From positions 1,488,001 through 1,552,000 of the forward strand of contig CANMGU010000001.1 in the NCBI GenBank assembly GCA_947497455.1: a stretch of DNA of 64,000 nucleotides. The letters are read 5' to 3'. Position numbers and translations under genes: made by a program. This DNA comes from an uncultured Sphingomonadaceae bacterium (lineage in GTDB: Bacteria > Pseudomonadota > Alphaproteobacteria > Sphingomonadales > Sphingomonadaceae). The notes under the pieces are model-generated. The model did no database searches. It saw only the letters and a list, made by a program, of their open reading frames with translations, and had not been told where the DNA came from. Each line of letters starts with the position of its first letter. The stretch's first letter is position 1. Of this stretch, positions 38,081-48,805 are shown piece by piece.

Positions 38081-39066
38081 CATTCCTACCAGACCCAGCC
38101 AACAGATTGACAGAGGCCGATGCGCGAACGGCCTTCGCAGCGATATTGGACGGCAAAGCCGATGGCGAAGCGATCGGTACTTTCCTGGTTAAGCTCGCCG
38201 ACCGCGGGGAGACAGCGACCGAAATTGCCGCTGCAGTTCAGGAAATGCGGGCGCGCATGATTGCCGTCGATGCGCCCGCAAATGCCATCGACGTCTGTGG
38301 TACTGGAGGAGATGGCAGTCACAGCTTGAATATATCGACAGCCACGGCTCTCGTCGTGGCCGCTTGCGACATACCAATGGCCAAACATGGCAACCGCGCT
38401 GCATCAAGCAAATCGGGAGCGGCGGATACACTGGAAGCACTGGGTCTTGATCTGGCAAAGGCAGCAACTGGTGGCGAACAATCCCTGCGCGAGATCGGCA
38501 TTGCCTTTTTCTTCGCACCCAATCATCACCCGGCACTCGGGCCACTGGCTCCCATTCGCAAAGCCATCGGCCGGCGGACGATTTTCAATTTATTGGGTCC
38601 GCTCTGCAATCCTGCCCGGGTTAAACGACAACTTATTGGCGTTGCATCTCCGGATCTGGTGGAAACCTATGCGGAGGCCACAGCGCAACTGGGATATGAC
38701 AAGGTCATGATTGTGTCGGGCGAAGAAGGGCTTGATGAACTCAGCATTTCCGGACCTTCGAAAATTGCAATTGTCGAGGGATCTTCGATTAGTTACGGCC
38801 GGATCATGCCGGAAGATCTAGGACTGCCGAGCCATGGTTCGGAAGCCATAAAGGGCGGCGATGCTACCTATAATGCAGCGGCCTTGCGAGACTTGCTGCA
38901 AGGAAAACCGTCAGCCTATCGGGATGCGGTCGTGCTTAACAGCGCTGCCGCGTTGATGGTCGCCGGTGAAGTCGATAGCTGGGAATTGGGTGCAGAAGAG
39001 GCGGCAGAGGTGATAGACAAGGGGCTTGCAAATGCCTTGCTCAATTGCTGGATCGCCAATCAATGA
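38077..39066 (+). CDS. trpD: Anthranilate phosphoribosyltransferase
   Basis: TrpD joins anthranilate to PRPP. The 329-residue protein has the PRPP-binding GTGGDGSHSLNISTATA region, the KHGNRAASSKSGAAD segment and DELSISGPSK, all standard. It starts inside the ycxB-like gene's end and is followed by trpC within ten bases, with no separate promoter visible. Confidence 0.96.
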   Translation: MTFLPDPANRLTEADARTAFAAILDGKADGEAIGTFLVKLADRGETATEIAAAVQEMRARMIAVDAPANAIDVCGTGGDGSHSLNISTATALVVAACDIPMAKHGNRAASSKSGAADTLEALGLDLAKAATGGEQSLREIGIAFFFAPNHHPALGPLAPIRKAIGRRTIFNLLGPLCNPARVKRQLIGVASPDLVETYAEATAQLGYDKVMIVSGEEGLDELSISGPSKIAIVEGSSISYGRIMPEDLGLPSHGSEAIKGGDATYNAAALRDLLQGKPSAYRDAVVLNSAAALMVAGEVDSWELGAEEAAEVIDKGLANALLNCWIANQ

Positions 39067-39075
39067 GGGATGTCA

Positions 39076-39876
39076 ATGAACAAGCTCACTGAAATTTGCG
39101 CTGAAAAACGCAGCCATGTGCGCAAGCGCAGAGCCAATATCACCAGCTCTGCGATGCATGACCAGCTACGTATCCAATCCCCACCACGTGGCTTTATCAA
39201 AGCAATTGAAGAAAAAACAGCAACGGGCTTTGCGCTTATTGCTGAAATCAAAAAGGCGAGCCCGTCCAAAGGCCTGATTCGCGAGGATTTCGATCCACCA
39301 ACTCATGCCCGCGCCTATGAAGCCGGCGGAGCCGCCTGTCTTTCTATCCTTACCGACATGCCTTTTTTCCAGGGTGCCGATGAATATCTGGTCGCGGCAC
39401 AAGCAGCATGCACCCTGCCTTGCCTGCGCAAGGACTTCATGATTGACCCCTGGCAGGTCGAAGAATCGCGCGCGCTAGGCGCCGACGCAATCCTGATCAT
39501 TATGGCGGCTTTGGACGATAGTCTTGCTGGCGAGATTGAGGCGACAGCGCATGAACTGGGGATGGATGTCCTGGTTGAAGTCCATGACGAGATCGAGCTT
39601 GAACGGGCTTTGCGGCTAAAGTCCCGCCTTTTGGGTATCAACAACCGCAACCTCAAGACATTTGAAACTAGCCTTGAACAAACCGAGCACTTGTCGAAGC
39701 TGGTTCCCGACGACCGCATCATGGTATCGGAAAGCGGCATCATTACGCATGATGACTGCGAGCGCCTGTCCCAATCGGGCGCTCGCGCCTTTCTGGTTGG
39801 GGAGTCGCTAATGCGGCAGGACAATGTGGAAGCAGCAACGCGGATGCTCCTGACAGGCAGCCCAGAAAAGGGATAA
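39076..39876 (+). CDS. trpC: Indole-3-glycerol phosphate synthase
   Basis: TrpC closes the indole ring from CdRP. The 266-residue TIM barrel has [10 protein letters not shown] (catalytic Lys), [25 protein letters not shown] and VSESGI. There are two ATGs: 39070 and 39076. GAGGG ends six bases before the second, which is used here. No TrpF domain is fused. moaC follows after six bases. Confidence 0.95.
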   Translation: MNKLTEICAEKRSHVRKRRANITSSAMHDQLRIQSPPRGFIKAIEEKTATGFALIAEIKKASPSKGLIREDFDPPTHARAYEAGGAACLSILTDMPFFQGADEYLVAAQAACTLPCLRKDFMIDPWQVEESRALGADAILIIMAALDDSLAGEIEATAHELGMDVLVEVHDEIELERALRLKSRLLGINNRNLKTFETSLEQTEHLSKLVPDDRIMVSESGIITHDDCERLSQSGARAFLVGESLMRQDNVEAATRMLLTGSPEKG

Positions 39877-39882
39877 GGCATA

Positions 39883-40353
39883 ATGAGCAAACTCACTCAT
39901 ATTGATGGCGATGGCGCGGCGCATATGGTCGATATCTCGGCCAAGAAAGAAACGGTGCGCGAGGCGCATGCCGAAGGATTTATCACCATGAATTCGGATG
40001 TGCTGGAAGCGATCAAAGCCAACAGCATGAAAAAGGGAGACGTGTTGGCGACCGCCCGCATTGCTGGGATCATGGCGGCAAAGAAAGCCAGCGACCTGAT
40101 CCCACTCTGCCACCCGCTAGCGCTAAGCAAAGTTGCAGTTGAATTTGAATATCAAGATAATGGCATCAAGGTTCGAGCAATGGCGCGATTGACCGGCAAG
40201 ACAGGCGTTGAAATGGAGGCTTTAACAGCTGCTTCAACCGCACTTTTGACAGTGTATGACATGTCCAAAGCCATGCAGAAAGACATGGTCATCAGCGCCA
40301 TTCGCCTGCTATCCAAATCCGGCGGAAAGTCAGGAGACTGGACCGCCGAATGA
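39883..40353 (+). CDS. moaC: Cyclic pyranopterin monophosphate synthase MoaC
   Basis: MoaC, with MoaA, makes cyclic pyranopterin monophosphate from GTP, the first stage of molybdopterin synthesis. The 156-residue protein has [23 protein letters not shown] and [11 protein letters not shown] with the catalytic and phosphate-binding residues, and ends in the family's usual Lys-rich tail. It is embedded in the trp operon and overlaps moeA by four bases. Confidence 0.96.
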   Translation: MSKLTHIDGDGAAHMVDISAKKETVREAHAEGFITMNSDVLEAIKANSMKKGDVLATARIAGIMAAKKASDLIPLCHPLALSKVAVEFEYQDNGIKVRAMARLTGKTGVEMEALTAASTALLTVYDMSKAMQKDMVISAIRLLSKSGGKSGDWTAE

Positions 40354-41534
40354 AGCCGCTGCTGCCTCTGGAAGAAGCGCAAGAGCGCTTGATTGCCATG
40401 GCACAGCCTTTGCCTTCAGAGATTGTGCCTATAGGCGATGCACTCGGGCGGTATCTTGCCGAGGACGTCCTTGCAGACCGGAACCAACCTGCGGCCGATA
40501 TGTCGGCAATGGACGGCTATGCCATCCGCTTCGAAGATCGTAACGGGCCATGGCAACTGGTGGGCGAATGCAAGGCCGGTAGTCCGCCCTGCCCGCCGAT
40601 TCAAGAGGGTCAGGCCGCCCGCATATTCACCGGAGCACTGTTGCCGGAGGGCGCCGATACCGTCGTCATGCAGGAAAATGTTGAACCTGATGGCAACACA
40701 ATTGTGCTGACCAGCGACCCCTCACCTGCCAAAGGCCGTCATGTCCGTTTTCAAGGTGGTGATTTCGAGGCCGGTGATGTCGCGCTTAAGGCAGGCATCC
40801 GACTCAATGCCGCCGCTCTGGGTCATGCCGTTATCGCCGGTTCCGGCAGCATCAGCGTAGGTCGCTCTCCCACAGTCGCGATCCTCTCCACCGGGGACGA
40901 ATTGGTTGCCCCAGGCTCTGACACCAAACCGCACCAGATTCCAGCTAGCAATGACGTTATGATTGCCGCCATGCTGTCGCAGCTACCGACACAAACCCGT
41001 TCCATTAGTCGTATAAAGGACGATTTGGATAGCTTGTGTGAAGCGCTGGACAGCGCCAGGGATTGTCACGTCATCGTCACCATCGGCGGCGCATCAGTCG
41101 GAGATCACGATCTGGTCGCCCCAGCTTTTCAGCGGCTTGGCGGTCAGACCGATTTCTGGAAAATCGCGATGAAACCGGGCAAGCCGCTCATGGCTGGAAA
41201 ACTGGGCAAAAGCCTCGTTCTCGCCCTGCCCGGCAATCCAGGTTCTGCCTTTGTGACGGCGACCCTGTTTCTGGTGCCTCTCATCCGCTATCTGGCCGGC
41301 GCGCAAGAATTTATGCCTGTCATGCAAACAGCCAACACCAATACTGTGCTTCCGGCTACCGGTCAGCGTGCCGAATTTCTTCGCGCGCAGATTGATGACA
41401 GCGGCATCTCCGCGTTTGACAGCCAGGATAGCGCGAAGCTTTCGATATTGGCCGCAGCCGACGCGCTGCTGTTTCGTCCCGCGCACAGCCCGGAGCAACC
41501 TGTCGGCGCCACGGTTTCCTATATCGCTATCTAA
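40350..41534 (+). CDS. moeA: Molybdopterin molybdenumtransferase MoeA
   Basis: MoeA inserts molybdate into adenylylated molybdopterin. The 394-residue protein has the [16 protein letters not shown] and [16 protein letters not shown] segments, the MoaB/Mog-like domain with ILSTGDELV and [11 protein letters not shown], and [10 protein letters not shown] before the C-terminal beta domain. Its ATG overlaps the moaC stop. Nearby moaB (16.8 kb) supplies the adenylylation step. The next gene, lexA, has its own promoter. Confidence 0.95.
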   Translation: MKPLLPLEEAQERLIAMAQPLPSEIVPIGDALGRYLAEDVLADRNQPAADMSAMDGYAIRFEDRNGPWQLVGECKAGSPPCPPIQEGQAARIFTGALLPEGADTVVMQENVEPDGNTIVLTSDPSPAKGRHVRFQGGDFEAGDVALKAGIRLNAAALGHAVIAGSGSISVGRSPTVAILSTGDELVAPGSDTKPHQIPASNDVMIAAMLSQLPTQTRSISRIKDDLDSLCEALDSARDCHVIVTIGGASVGDHDLVAPAFQRLGGQTDFWKIAMKPGKPLMAGKLGKSLVLALPGNPGSAFVTATLFLVPLIRYLAGAQEFMPVMQTANTNTVLPATGQRAEFLRAQIDDSGISAFDSQDSAKLSILAAADALLFRPAHSPEQPVGATVSYIAI

Positions 41535-41539
41535 AATAC

Positions 41540-41582
41540 TTGACTTGGCACGGTTTGTTTCATAATTGTTCTTTATTCGTTC
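41540..41582 (+). promoter_or_regulatory. lexA promoter with overlapping SOS box
   Basis: TTGACT (41540-41545) and TAATTG (41563-41568) are separated by 17 bases. The alphaproteobacterial SOS box GTTC-TTTATTC-GTTC (41568-41582) follows immediately, so LexA would cover the start site and repress its own gene. Confidence 0.8.
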
Positions 41583-41600
41583 CCGATAAGGACATGGAAT

Positions 41601-42293
41601 ATGCTCACACCCAAACAACATGAACTGCTGTGTTTCATTCATAACAGCCTGGAAGAATCAGGCGTATCTCCCTCTTTTGAAGAAATGAAGGATGCATTGG
41701 GCCTGAAGTCAAAATCCGGTGTTCATCGGTTGATTAGCGCCTTGGAAGAACGCGGCTTTTTAAGGCGCCTCCCTAATCGGGCGCGCGCACTGGAAGTGAC
41801 CAAACTCCCCGAAGGCGGCACGTCAAAACCGGTAGCGCCCAATGTTGTAAGCATAGCTCCTGAGCAAGCTCCCTCTGCACCGATGAAAGAAATTCCGGTC
41901 GCCGCCAATGATGTGATCGAAATTCCGCTACATGGTAAAATTGCTGCCGGTGTTCCCATCGAAGCCCTTGAAGGTCAGTCGGCTCTCAGCGTCCCTGCGG
42001 CTCTGCTCGGTTCTGGCGAGCATTATGCCTTGGAAGTATCAGGCGATTCAATGATCGAAGCAGGCATCTTGGACGGCGACTATGCGCTTATCCAGCGCAC
42101 CGAAACTGCCCGTAATGGCGAGATTGTCGTTGCGCTGGTTCATGATGAGGAAGCCACGCTCAAATATCTGTTCAAAGATGATGGGCAGGTTCGCCTTGAT
42201 CCTGCAAACCCCGCTTATGAACCGCAGATTTTTGGCGCTGGTGAGGTGCGGATACAGGGTAAAATGGCCGGACTGTTGCGGCGCTATAATTAA
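41601..42293 (+). CDS. lexA: SOS repressor LexA
   Basis: LexA represses SOS genes and cleaves itself when RecA filaments form. The 230-residue protein has an N-terminal winged helix ([31 protein letters not shown] as recognition region, shown in part). The cleavage site is Ala116-Gly117 in KIAAGVPIE. The catalytic dyad is Ser150 (SGDSMIEAG) and Lys188 (ATLKYLF). The linker is long, as in other Alphaproteobacteria. Its stop lies eight bases from the convergent comEC stop. Confidence 0.97.
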   Translation: MLTPKQHELLCFIHNSLEESGVSPSFEEMKDALGLKSKSGVHRLISALEERGFLRRLPNRARALEVTKLPEGGTSKPVAPNVVSIAPEQAPSAPMKEIPVAANDVIEIPLHGKIAAGVPIEALEGQSALSVPAALLGSGEHYALEVSGDSMIEAGILDGDYALIQRTETARNGEIVVALVHDEEATLKYLFKDDGQVRLDPANPAYEPQIFGAGEVRIQGKMAGLLRRYN

Positions 42294-42301
42294 GCGTAAT
42301 C

Positions 42302-44581
42302 TTATTCCGGGCGGTTTTTGATTGCACCAGATTGTTTGGGATCTATCCCATTCGAGTGCTGATTTTTCGGCTCTGCAAAGCGCATCCACTGATGACGTCC
42401 GGAACGACCTAGAACGGTTGCAATCTTCTGGTTTTCCAGATCTATCGTCATTCCTCCAACCTGGCTCAATAAACGGCGATCCGCCTTGAGCCAGCGGGGC
42501 TGGCAACTGTCAGGAAGACGCCGCTCGCTAATCACAATATCGGCATGGCGGCAGGCCGCTGATAGTGCCATGGCGGGAATATAATAAGAACTGCGCGTTG
42601 CAACGATCACCCAGTCCCTGTCGCCAACTGTCATAGTGGTGGTACAGCTATCGCTATTGCAATGCGCGTTGGGCCAGTCTTCCAATGCTGTTGTTTCCCC
42701 GTCAATTCCCGCATTTTCCAGCAGCATATTGCGTACAAAATCACCACTGCGCGTACGGAGCATCGCCAGCTCTCCTGCATCATTCCGGATACCGACATGA
42801 CGACCATCGCTAGTAATATAGAGATCAGGAGCGCGGGTTGTTGCTATGATGACTATGCCAAGACAAACCGGCGCCAAGCCACAGATTCGCCAACGCTGAC
42901 CCCACAAGCACAGCCACAAACCACCTGCAATTACCAACCCGAATGCGGTCAACGGCATGGTTGGCAACATTGTCACTGACCCCGGACGACTCGAGACAAA
43001 ATGTGCCAGCAGCAAAAGGCTGCTCAATGCTTTCTCACATAACCACCAGAACGGTGCCCCAAGACCGACTGTATCAAGCAGAAGCGCCAATGCCTCCAAC
43101 GGCATAATCACAAATGTGGTCAGGGGAATAGCGACGATATTGGCCAGCGCGCCGTAAATGCCTGCTTTGTGGAAATGAAACAAAGCGATAGGCATCAATG
43201 CCAGCTCGACGACCAAACCGGTAAGGAAAAGCGCCAATATGATCCGCCCCAATCGCTTGAGAATGCCTTCCTCTCGCCGGGCAAATAATGCCTGAATCTT
43301 AGGATGTTCGTGCATCGCAATAATCGCGGTGACTGCCGCGAAGCTGAGCTGAAAGCTTGGACCGACAAGAGATTCCGGCCAAACGATCAACACAAACAGA
43401 GCGCCCGCAGCAACCATACGCAGCGTGATTGCATTGCGTCCCAACATTAGCGCCATCAAGACCAACAATGCAGCAACGCACGCTCTTATCGTTGGCACCT
43501 GTGCACCCGTCATCAACGTATAGGACAAAGCCGCAATTGCCGCGAAGCCGGCGGCAATAATCGGCAATCGGTAGCGGAGCACCAACGGCGGGAATAGCGC
43601 AAGCAAACGCAAAACCAACAGATAGACCGCGCCGACGACAGCTGTCACATGCAGCCCGCTGATCGAAAGCAGGTGCGCCAAACCGCTGCGCCGCATGGCC
43701 TCTGCATCTCCATCGCTGATCGCTCCGCGATCGCCTGTGGCCAAAGTTGCACCAATGGCCCCTGCCCCGCCCGCCATGCGTGATTGGACATGATGGGATA
43801 GCTTCTGACGATATTCCGGCATCGCCGAAAAGGGCCCCCATGAGGGATCTACTGGTTGAACAATACGGATTTCTCCCAACAGTTGCCCGGTAGCCCCCAA
43901 TCCCATGAACCATGCACGTCGAGAAAAATCATAGGCGCCTGGCAGACTCGACATCGCTGGTGGCATTAATCGCGCGCGCAGTTGGATGACCGTGCCAGCC
44001 TGCAAATCGACAACGGCCCTATCGATGGGCATATTTACACGAACGCGTGGCGGCAGTTCCTGCTTTCCATGAGTTTTCAGAGTTAACCGAACAATGTCGC
44101 GGGCACTGACCACCTCCGTTTTTTCAATCTCTGCGTAGAAGGAGGTTACGGTTGGACGATCCAATACCGGCGCTGCCACCGTCCATGAACGTAACCACAT
44201 GACCGCACAGCCAATGGCCATCAAAATCATAAACCAGGAAAACGCACTACTGAGACGCTGCCCCCGATCCCCTGCTTTGACACTTAAGGCCAATCCAACG
44301 GAAAGCGCGATAAATGCAGTCCAAAGGGCCATGTTCGCGAGATTAAACCAGACCGCGATTCCCATCCCGACACCAACCGGCACCCACAAGGCTAGCCGGT
44401 CACGTTCTTTTTCAAGCTGAACTTCCAGGCGCGCGAAAAATTGCCAATTTCTAATATATTCAGGCAATTGTCGTGCGCGAAACGGCATGCTAAGGGCCTT
44501 GCCATTCGAACCAGAAATGGCGGCGATACCGATATTATCGGGCGTCACGCCAGAGCTATTCGGATCTAAGCCACTCTGCAT
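42302..44581 (-). CDS. comEC: ComEC/Rec2-family DNA uptake channel protein
   Basis: A 759-residue membrane protein. An N-terminal DUF4131-type region is followed by the Competence domain with many helices (about 250-540) and the signature HLLSISGLHVTAV near 305. A C-terminal part follows that resembles a reduced beta-lactamase-like domain. ComEC carries single-stranded DNA across the inner membrane during transformation, but no other competence gene is in this window. The start is 31 bases from the divergent gltX start. Confidence 0.92.
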   Translation of the reverse strand: MQSGLDPNSSGVTPDNIGIAAISGSNGKALSMPFRARQLPEYIRNWQFFARLEVQLEKERDRLALWVPVGVGMGIAVWFNLANMALWTAFIALSVGLALSVKAGDRGQRLSSAFSWFMILMAIGCAVMWLRSWTVAAPVLDRPTVTSFYAEIEKTEVVSARDIVRLTLKTHGKQELPPRVRVNMPIDRAVVDLQAGTVIQLRARLMPPAMSSLPGAYDFSRRAWFMGLGATGQLLGEIRIVQPVDPSWGPFSAMPEYRQKLSHHVQSRMAGGAGAIGATLATGDRGAISDGDAEAMRRSGLAHLLSISGLHVTAVVGAVYLLVLRLLALFPPLVLRYRLPIIAAGFAAIAALSYTLMTGAQVPTIRACVAALLVLMALMLGRNAITLRMVAAGALFVLIVWPESLVGPSFQLSFAAVTAIIAMHEHPKIQALFARREEGILKRLGRIILALFLTGLVVELALMPIALFHFHKAGIYGALANIVAIPLTTFVIMPLEALALLLDTVGLGAPFWWLCEKALSSLLLLAHFVSSRPGSVTMLPTMPLTAFGLVIAGGLWLCLWGQRWRICGLAPVCLGIVIIATTRAPDLYITSDGRHVGIRNDAGELAMLRTRSGDFVRNMLLENAGIDGETTALEDWPNAHCNSDSCTTTMTVGDRDWVIVATRSSYYIPAMALSAACRHADIVISERRLPDSCQPRWLKADRRLLSQVGGMTIDLENQKIATVLGRSGRHQWMRFAEPKNQHSNGIDPKQSGAIKNRPE

Positions 44582-44612
44582 TTTTTTTGCCTAACACAGG
44601 GAAACACCAAGC

Positions 44613-46031
44613 GTGAATCTTAATAAATCAGAACAAGTCGTCACGCGCTTCGCGCCTTCTCCGACCGGGTTCTTGCATATTGGCGGCGCGCGCACCGCCA
44701 TGTTCAACTGGCTGTTCGCCCGGCATCATGGCGGCAAGACGCTGCTCAGAATTGAAGATACCGACAAAGCGCGATCCACTCAGGAAGCGATTGACGCGAT
44801 ATTGGAAGGACTTGATTGGCTGGGCCTTGACTGGGATGACGAGCCAGTTTTTCAATCCGAACGCGCCGCCCGCCATGCGGAAGTCGCGCATGAATTGCTC
44901 GCCGCTGGCAATGCCTATAAATGTTTCGCAACGCCTGAAGAATTGACCGCGATGCGGGAACAGCAAAAGGCAGAAAAGAAACCAATGCGCTATGACGGGC
45001 GTTGGCGGGATCGCGATCCTTCCGAAGCTCCGAAAGGCGCACCTTATGTCATCCGATTAAAGACGGAAACCGGTGGCAAGATGACCGTCACAGATGCGGT
45101 TCAGGGTGAAGTTTCAGTTCAGAACAGCGAGATTGACGACTTTATTCTCCTCCGGTCCGATGGCACGCCTACTTATATGCTGGCCGTGGTCGTGGATGAT
45201 CATGATATGGGTGTGACCCATCTGATCCGGGGTGACGACCATCTCAACAACGCCTTTCGGCAACTCGCGATGATCCGAGCAATGGGCTGGAAAGAGCCGA
45301 CCTATGCTCATATTCCGCTCATCCATGGCAATGATGGTGCGAAGCTTTCCAAGCGGCATGGCGCATTGGGCGTGGAGGCCTATCGCGATATGGGCATCAT
45401 GTCTGATGCGATGTTCAATTATCTGCTTCGGTTGGGCTGGGGCCATGGTGATGATGAAATTATCTCCCGCGAACAGGCAATCGAATGGTTCGGACTGTCC
45501 GGAGTTGGCAAATCCCCATCGCGTTTTGATGCCAAAAAGCTCCAGAACTTAAATGGTCAATATATCCGTGAAGCAGATGACCACAGTCTTGTGGCGCTGG
45601 TTAAACCGGGGATCGAAGAGGAATTGGGTCAGAAATTGACGCCTGCCGAAGCGGAATTGCTCGCGCAAGCTATGCCGGTTTTGAAGAGCCGAGCAAAAAA
45701 CCTGATCGAATTGGCAAAAAATAGCCTTTTTCTCTATAAAAAACGACCACTTGACCTCGACGAGAAGGCACAATCTCTGCTAGATGCTGACGCACGGCAA
45801 CTGCTTGAATCGATTCATTCTACCTTGATCGACCTCGACGACTGGACGATCGAGAGCACTGAGGATCGGGTGAAAGCGATAGCAGAAGCCGCCGAATTGG
45901 GGTTAGGAAAGCTTGCACAACCCATGCGGGCGGCCTTAACAGGAACTACCAGTTCACCCGGAATTTTTGACGTTCTGATACTCTTGGGCAAGGAAGAGTC
46001 ATTGGGTCGTCTCGCAGATCAGATAAAATAA
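44613..46031 (+). CDS. gltX: Glutamate-tRNA ligase
   Basis: GltX charges tRNA-Glu (and often tRNA-Gln in Alphaproteobacteria, for later amidation). The 472-residue class I synthetase has the HIGH-like HIGG at 22-25 in [14 protein letters not shown] and the KMSKS-like KLSKR at 244-248. The C-terminal part is the anticodon-binding cage. The start is GTG at 44613. gltA follows after 33 bases on the same strand. Confidence 0.96.
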   Translation: MNLNKSEQVVTRFAPSPTGFLHIGGARTAMFNWLFARHHGGKTLLRIEDTDKARSTQEAIDAILEGLDWLGLDWDDEPVFQSERAARHAEVAHELLAAGNAYKCFATPEELTAMREQQKAEKKPMRYDGRWRDRDPSEAPKGAPYVIRLKTETGGKMTVTDAVQGEVSVQNSEIDDFILLRSDGTPTYMLAVVVDDHDMGVTHLIRGDDHLNNAFRQLAMIRAMGWKEPTYAHIPLIHGNDGAKLSKRHGALGVEAYRDMGIMSDAMFNYLLRLGWGHGDDEIISREQAIEWFGLSGVGKSPSRFDAKKLQNLNGQYIREADDHSLVALVKPGIEEELGQKLTPAEAELLAQAMPVLKSRAKNLIELAKNSLFLYKKRPLDLDEKAQSLLDADARQLLESIHSTLIDLDDWTIESTEDRVKAIAEAAELGLGKLAQPMRAALTGTTSSPGIFDVLILLGKEESLGRLADQIK

Positions 46032-46064
46032 CCTGAATTTCTCAGGAGCAGAAAGGACAATATT

Positions 46065-47351
46065 GTGGGCAACAATAGCGCATCATTCAGCCTAGGCGGC
46101 GAAAATTACGAATTTCCCGTTATGCAGGGCACGGAAGGACCGGATGTCGTAGATATTCGGAAACTTTACGGCCAAACTGGTGCCTTCACTTATGATCCGG
46201 GCTTTAAATCAACGGCGAGCTGCGAATCCGAATTGACCTTTATCGATGGCGGCGAAGGGATATTGCTGCATCGCGGCTATCCCATTGGCCAGCTGGCAGA
46301 AAAAAGCAGCTTCATGGAAGTGGCTCACCTGCTTTTGCGCGGCGAACTTCCTACAGCAGACGAATATGCTGACTTCACGAACACGATTACACGCCACACC
46401 ATGTTGCATGATCAGTTTTCGACTTTTTATAACGGTTTTCGCCGTGACGCCCACCCGATGGCAATCATGTGCGGTGTGGTCGGCGCTCTTTCCGCCTTCT
46501 ATCACGACAGCACCGATATCAGCGATCCCGAACAGCGGATGATCGCTAGTCACCGGTTGATTGCAAAAATGCCAACCATTGCGGCAATGGCCTATAAATA
46601 TGCAGTCGGCCAACCTTTCATGCATCCGGATAACAGCCTGTCCTATACCGGTAACTTCCTGCGCATGACGTTTGGCGTACCTGCGGAACCTTATGAAGTT
46701 GTTCCAGCGGTTGAAAAAGCAATGGATCGAATTTTCATTCTCCATGCCGATCATGAACAAAATGCCTCAACGTCAACCGTTCGGCTTGCCGGTTCTTCCG
46801 GCGCCAATCCTTTTGCCTGCATCGCAGCTGGCATTGCCTGCCTCTGGGGCCCTGCACATGGCGGTGCCAATGAAGCGGCACTCAATATGCTGCACGAAAT
46901 CGGCCATCCAGACAGAATTCCTGAATATATTGCCCGTGCTAAAGACAAGAATGATCCGTTCCGCCTGATGGGCTTTGGTCATCGTGTTTACAAAAATCAC
47001 GACCCACGCGCGACGGTCATGCAGAAGACCGTTCGTGAAGTCTTCGATGCATTGAAGGTCAATGATCCTGTCTTTGACGTTGCACTGCAACTTGAAGAAA
47101 TGGCTCTGAATGATGACTATTTCAAAGAGAAGAAGCTGTTCCCGAATGTCGATTTCTATTCCGGCATCATCCTGTCAGCAATTGGCTTCCCAACCTCAAT
47201 GTTTACTGCGCTGTTCGCGCTGGCCCGGACGGTTGGCTGGGTTGCCCAGTGGAATGAGATGATTTCTGATCCCGGTCAGGTGATCGGACGTCCACGCCAG
47301 CTTTACACCGGCCCCACACAGCGTGACTATGTGGAAATTGGTCAGCGGTAA
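46065..47351 (+). CDS. gltA: Citrate synthase
   Basis: GltA condenses oxaloacetate and acetyl-CoA. The 428-residue type II enzyme has the catalytic His in [13 protein letters not shown], Asp in NVDFYSGI and the substrate His in [13 protein letters not shown]. The start is GTG at 46065 with AAAGGA seven bases upstream. The gene ends 20 bases before a strong bidirectional terminator. Confidence 0.97.
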   Translation: MGNNSASFSLGGENYEFPVMQGTEGPDVVDIRKLYGQTGAFTYDPGFKSTASCESELTFIDGGEGILLHRGYPIGQLAEKSSFMEVAHLLLRGELPTADEYADFTNTITRHTMLHDQFSTFYNGFRRDAHPMAIMCGVVGALSAFYHDSTDISDPEQRMIASHRLIAKMPTIAAMAYKYAVGQPFMHPDNSLSYTGNFLRMTFGVPAEPYEVVPAVEKAMDRIFILHADHEQNASTSTVRLAGSSGANPFACIAAGIACLWGPAHGGANEAALNMLHEIGHPDRIPEYIARAKDKNDPFRLMGFGHRVYKNHDPRATVMQKTVREVFDALKVNDPVFDVALQLEEMALNDDYFKEKKLFPNVDFYSGIILSAIGFPTSMFTALFALARTVGWVAQWNEMISDPGQVIGRPRQLYTGPTQRDYVEIGQR

Positions 47352-47371
47352 TCTGGACAAACATGAAATGG

Positions 47372-47400
47372 AAAAAGGGAGCTTCATCGCTCCCTTTTTT
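47372..47400. terminator. Bidirectional terminator between gltA and the histidine kinase gene
   Basis: AAAAAGGGAGC, loop TTCATC, GCTCCCTTTTTT. The stem is flanked by A5 on one side and T6 on the other, so it serves gltA on the plus strand and the kinase gene ending at 47405 on the minus strand. Confidence 0.9.
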
Positions 47401-47404
47401 GTGT

Positions 47405-48805
47405 CTAAACCGCCCGTGAAGGCAGGCTGAGCTTAAATGTCGAACCTTTGCCAACGGCGCTTTCGACAGACAGACTTCCGTCCATTGCGTTGGCCAGACG
47501 GCGTGAGATGAATAGGCCGAGGCCGCTGCCGCCATCGCCGGAACGACCCAGTCTTTCGAACTTCTCAAAGATTCGCTGATGATCATCTTCCGCAATACCG
47601 GCACCTTGATCACGCACGGTAATCGCAGAATATTCACCGTCTTGCACCACCTGCAATTTGATCACGGAACCATCAGGTGAATAGCGAATAGCGTTGCCGA
47701 TCAGATTGACCAATATTTGCAATACTCTCCGAAATTCGCCCTTGACCGGCATTTCGATATCCTTGTCGGGCAGATCAATCCTGATCTGGTGATCCGCTGC
47801 TTTCACAGCCAATAGTCCAGCAGCGCGGTGACACAGATCAACCAGATCAATATCGTCTGCCGCAACCGAGAAACTTGTGCGTTGAATCGCTTCCAGATCT
47901 GACAGATCATTGACCAGGTCCATTAAATGCCGGCCAGCAGACGCAATATCCTTGGCATAATCGGAATAGTCGCCGCGCAACGGGCCTTCCAAGCGACTGC
48001 CGATGGTTTCGGCATTGGCAATAATCTTGCCCAGAGGCTGGCGCAAAGCGGGACCCAGTTGCGAACCGAACAGAGAATCGCTGATCAACTCATTTTTGGG
48101 GATGGTCGATCCGGGTTCGTCAAGACTATCCCCAGTGGCTTCATTTTCATCCAATTCCAGAGAGAAACGATAGCCAGAGAACAGACCATCATTGTCGATT
48201 AGAGGCTGCCCCGACAGAATATAGTGCAATTTCTTGCCATATTTCTGACGGACATTTTGTGCGCGTACTGGCTGTCGTTCCGAGATCGATTCAATAAGCA
48301 CACTCTGCTTGGATGGCGCGATAAAATCGACCACATCCAGCAGCGACTGGCCGATATATTTTTCAACTGCATCAAGATCATCCGGCAAGGACAGCGCCAT
48401 GATCCGCAATGAAGCATCGGTCCGTATGGAACCACGGCCGTTCAAGCGGTCGAAATCTCTCTGCCGCCCCAGAGACTCGCCACTATTTGAGGGTACCGGC
48501 GTTTCTTTCCAGTCAATGATGCTGATCGCAATATTCCCAGCGTTTTCTGCACGCTGAAGGCGGGTCTCAACCCACATATTGATCAGGTTATCATCATCTG
48601 CGGCCTGCACTGGACGCGAGAGGTTCATATTCAGTTGCCGGCTTAGGCGGCACAGGTTTGAAAGTTGCGGAACTGCCAATGGACCGCCTTCATAGCCACC
48701 GCAATGCAAATGCAGACGCAGCAACAATGGATCAGCCGCGATCAAACGGCCATCACTGTCCAATTGCCCACGCACAGGCTCGGCCAGATTGCCGGAAACA
48801 GTCAT
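47405..48805 (-). CDS. Sensor kinase-like protein lacking the phosphoacceptor histidine
   Basis: A 466-residue protein with no clear membrane helix. A PAS-like region (about 80-225) precedes a dimerisation helix and a HATPase domain. The ATPase motifs look complete: N-box LIGNAIRYSPDGS, G1 VRDQGAGIAEDD, F-box FEKFERLG, G2 GSGLGLFISRRLA. The H-box reads QLGPALRQPLGKII, with Pro252 where histidine is expected, so autophosphorylation in the usual way looks impossible. It is last in the same-strand run Hpt-like, membrane protein, DUF2336, kinase, with its stop next to a terminator. A pseudokinase or allosteric ATPase is more likely than a classical kinase. Confidence 0.82.
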   Translation of the reverse strand: MTVSGNLAEPVRGQLDSDGRLIAADPLLLRLHLHCGGYEGGPLAVPQLSNLCRLSRQLNMNLSRPVQAADDDNLINMWVETRLQRAENAGNIAISIIDWKETPVPSNSGESLGRQRDFDRLNGRGSIRTDASLRIMALSLPDDLDAVEKYIGQSLLDVVDFIAPSKQSVLIESISERQPVRAQNVRQKYGKKLHYILSGQPLIDNDGLFSGYRFSLELDENEATGDSLDEPGSTIPKNELISDSLFGSQLGPALRQPLGKIIANAETIGSRLEGPLRGDYSDYAKDIASAGRHLMDLVNDLSDLEAIQRTSFSVAADDIDLVDLCHRAAGLLAVKAADHQIRIDLPDKDIEMPVKGEFRRVLQILVNLIGNAIRYSPDGSVIKLQVVQDGEYSAITVRDQGAGIAEDDHQRIFEKFERLGRSGDGGSGLGLFISRRLANAMDGSLSVESAVGKGSTFKLSLPSRAV

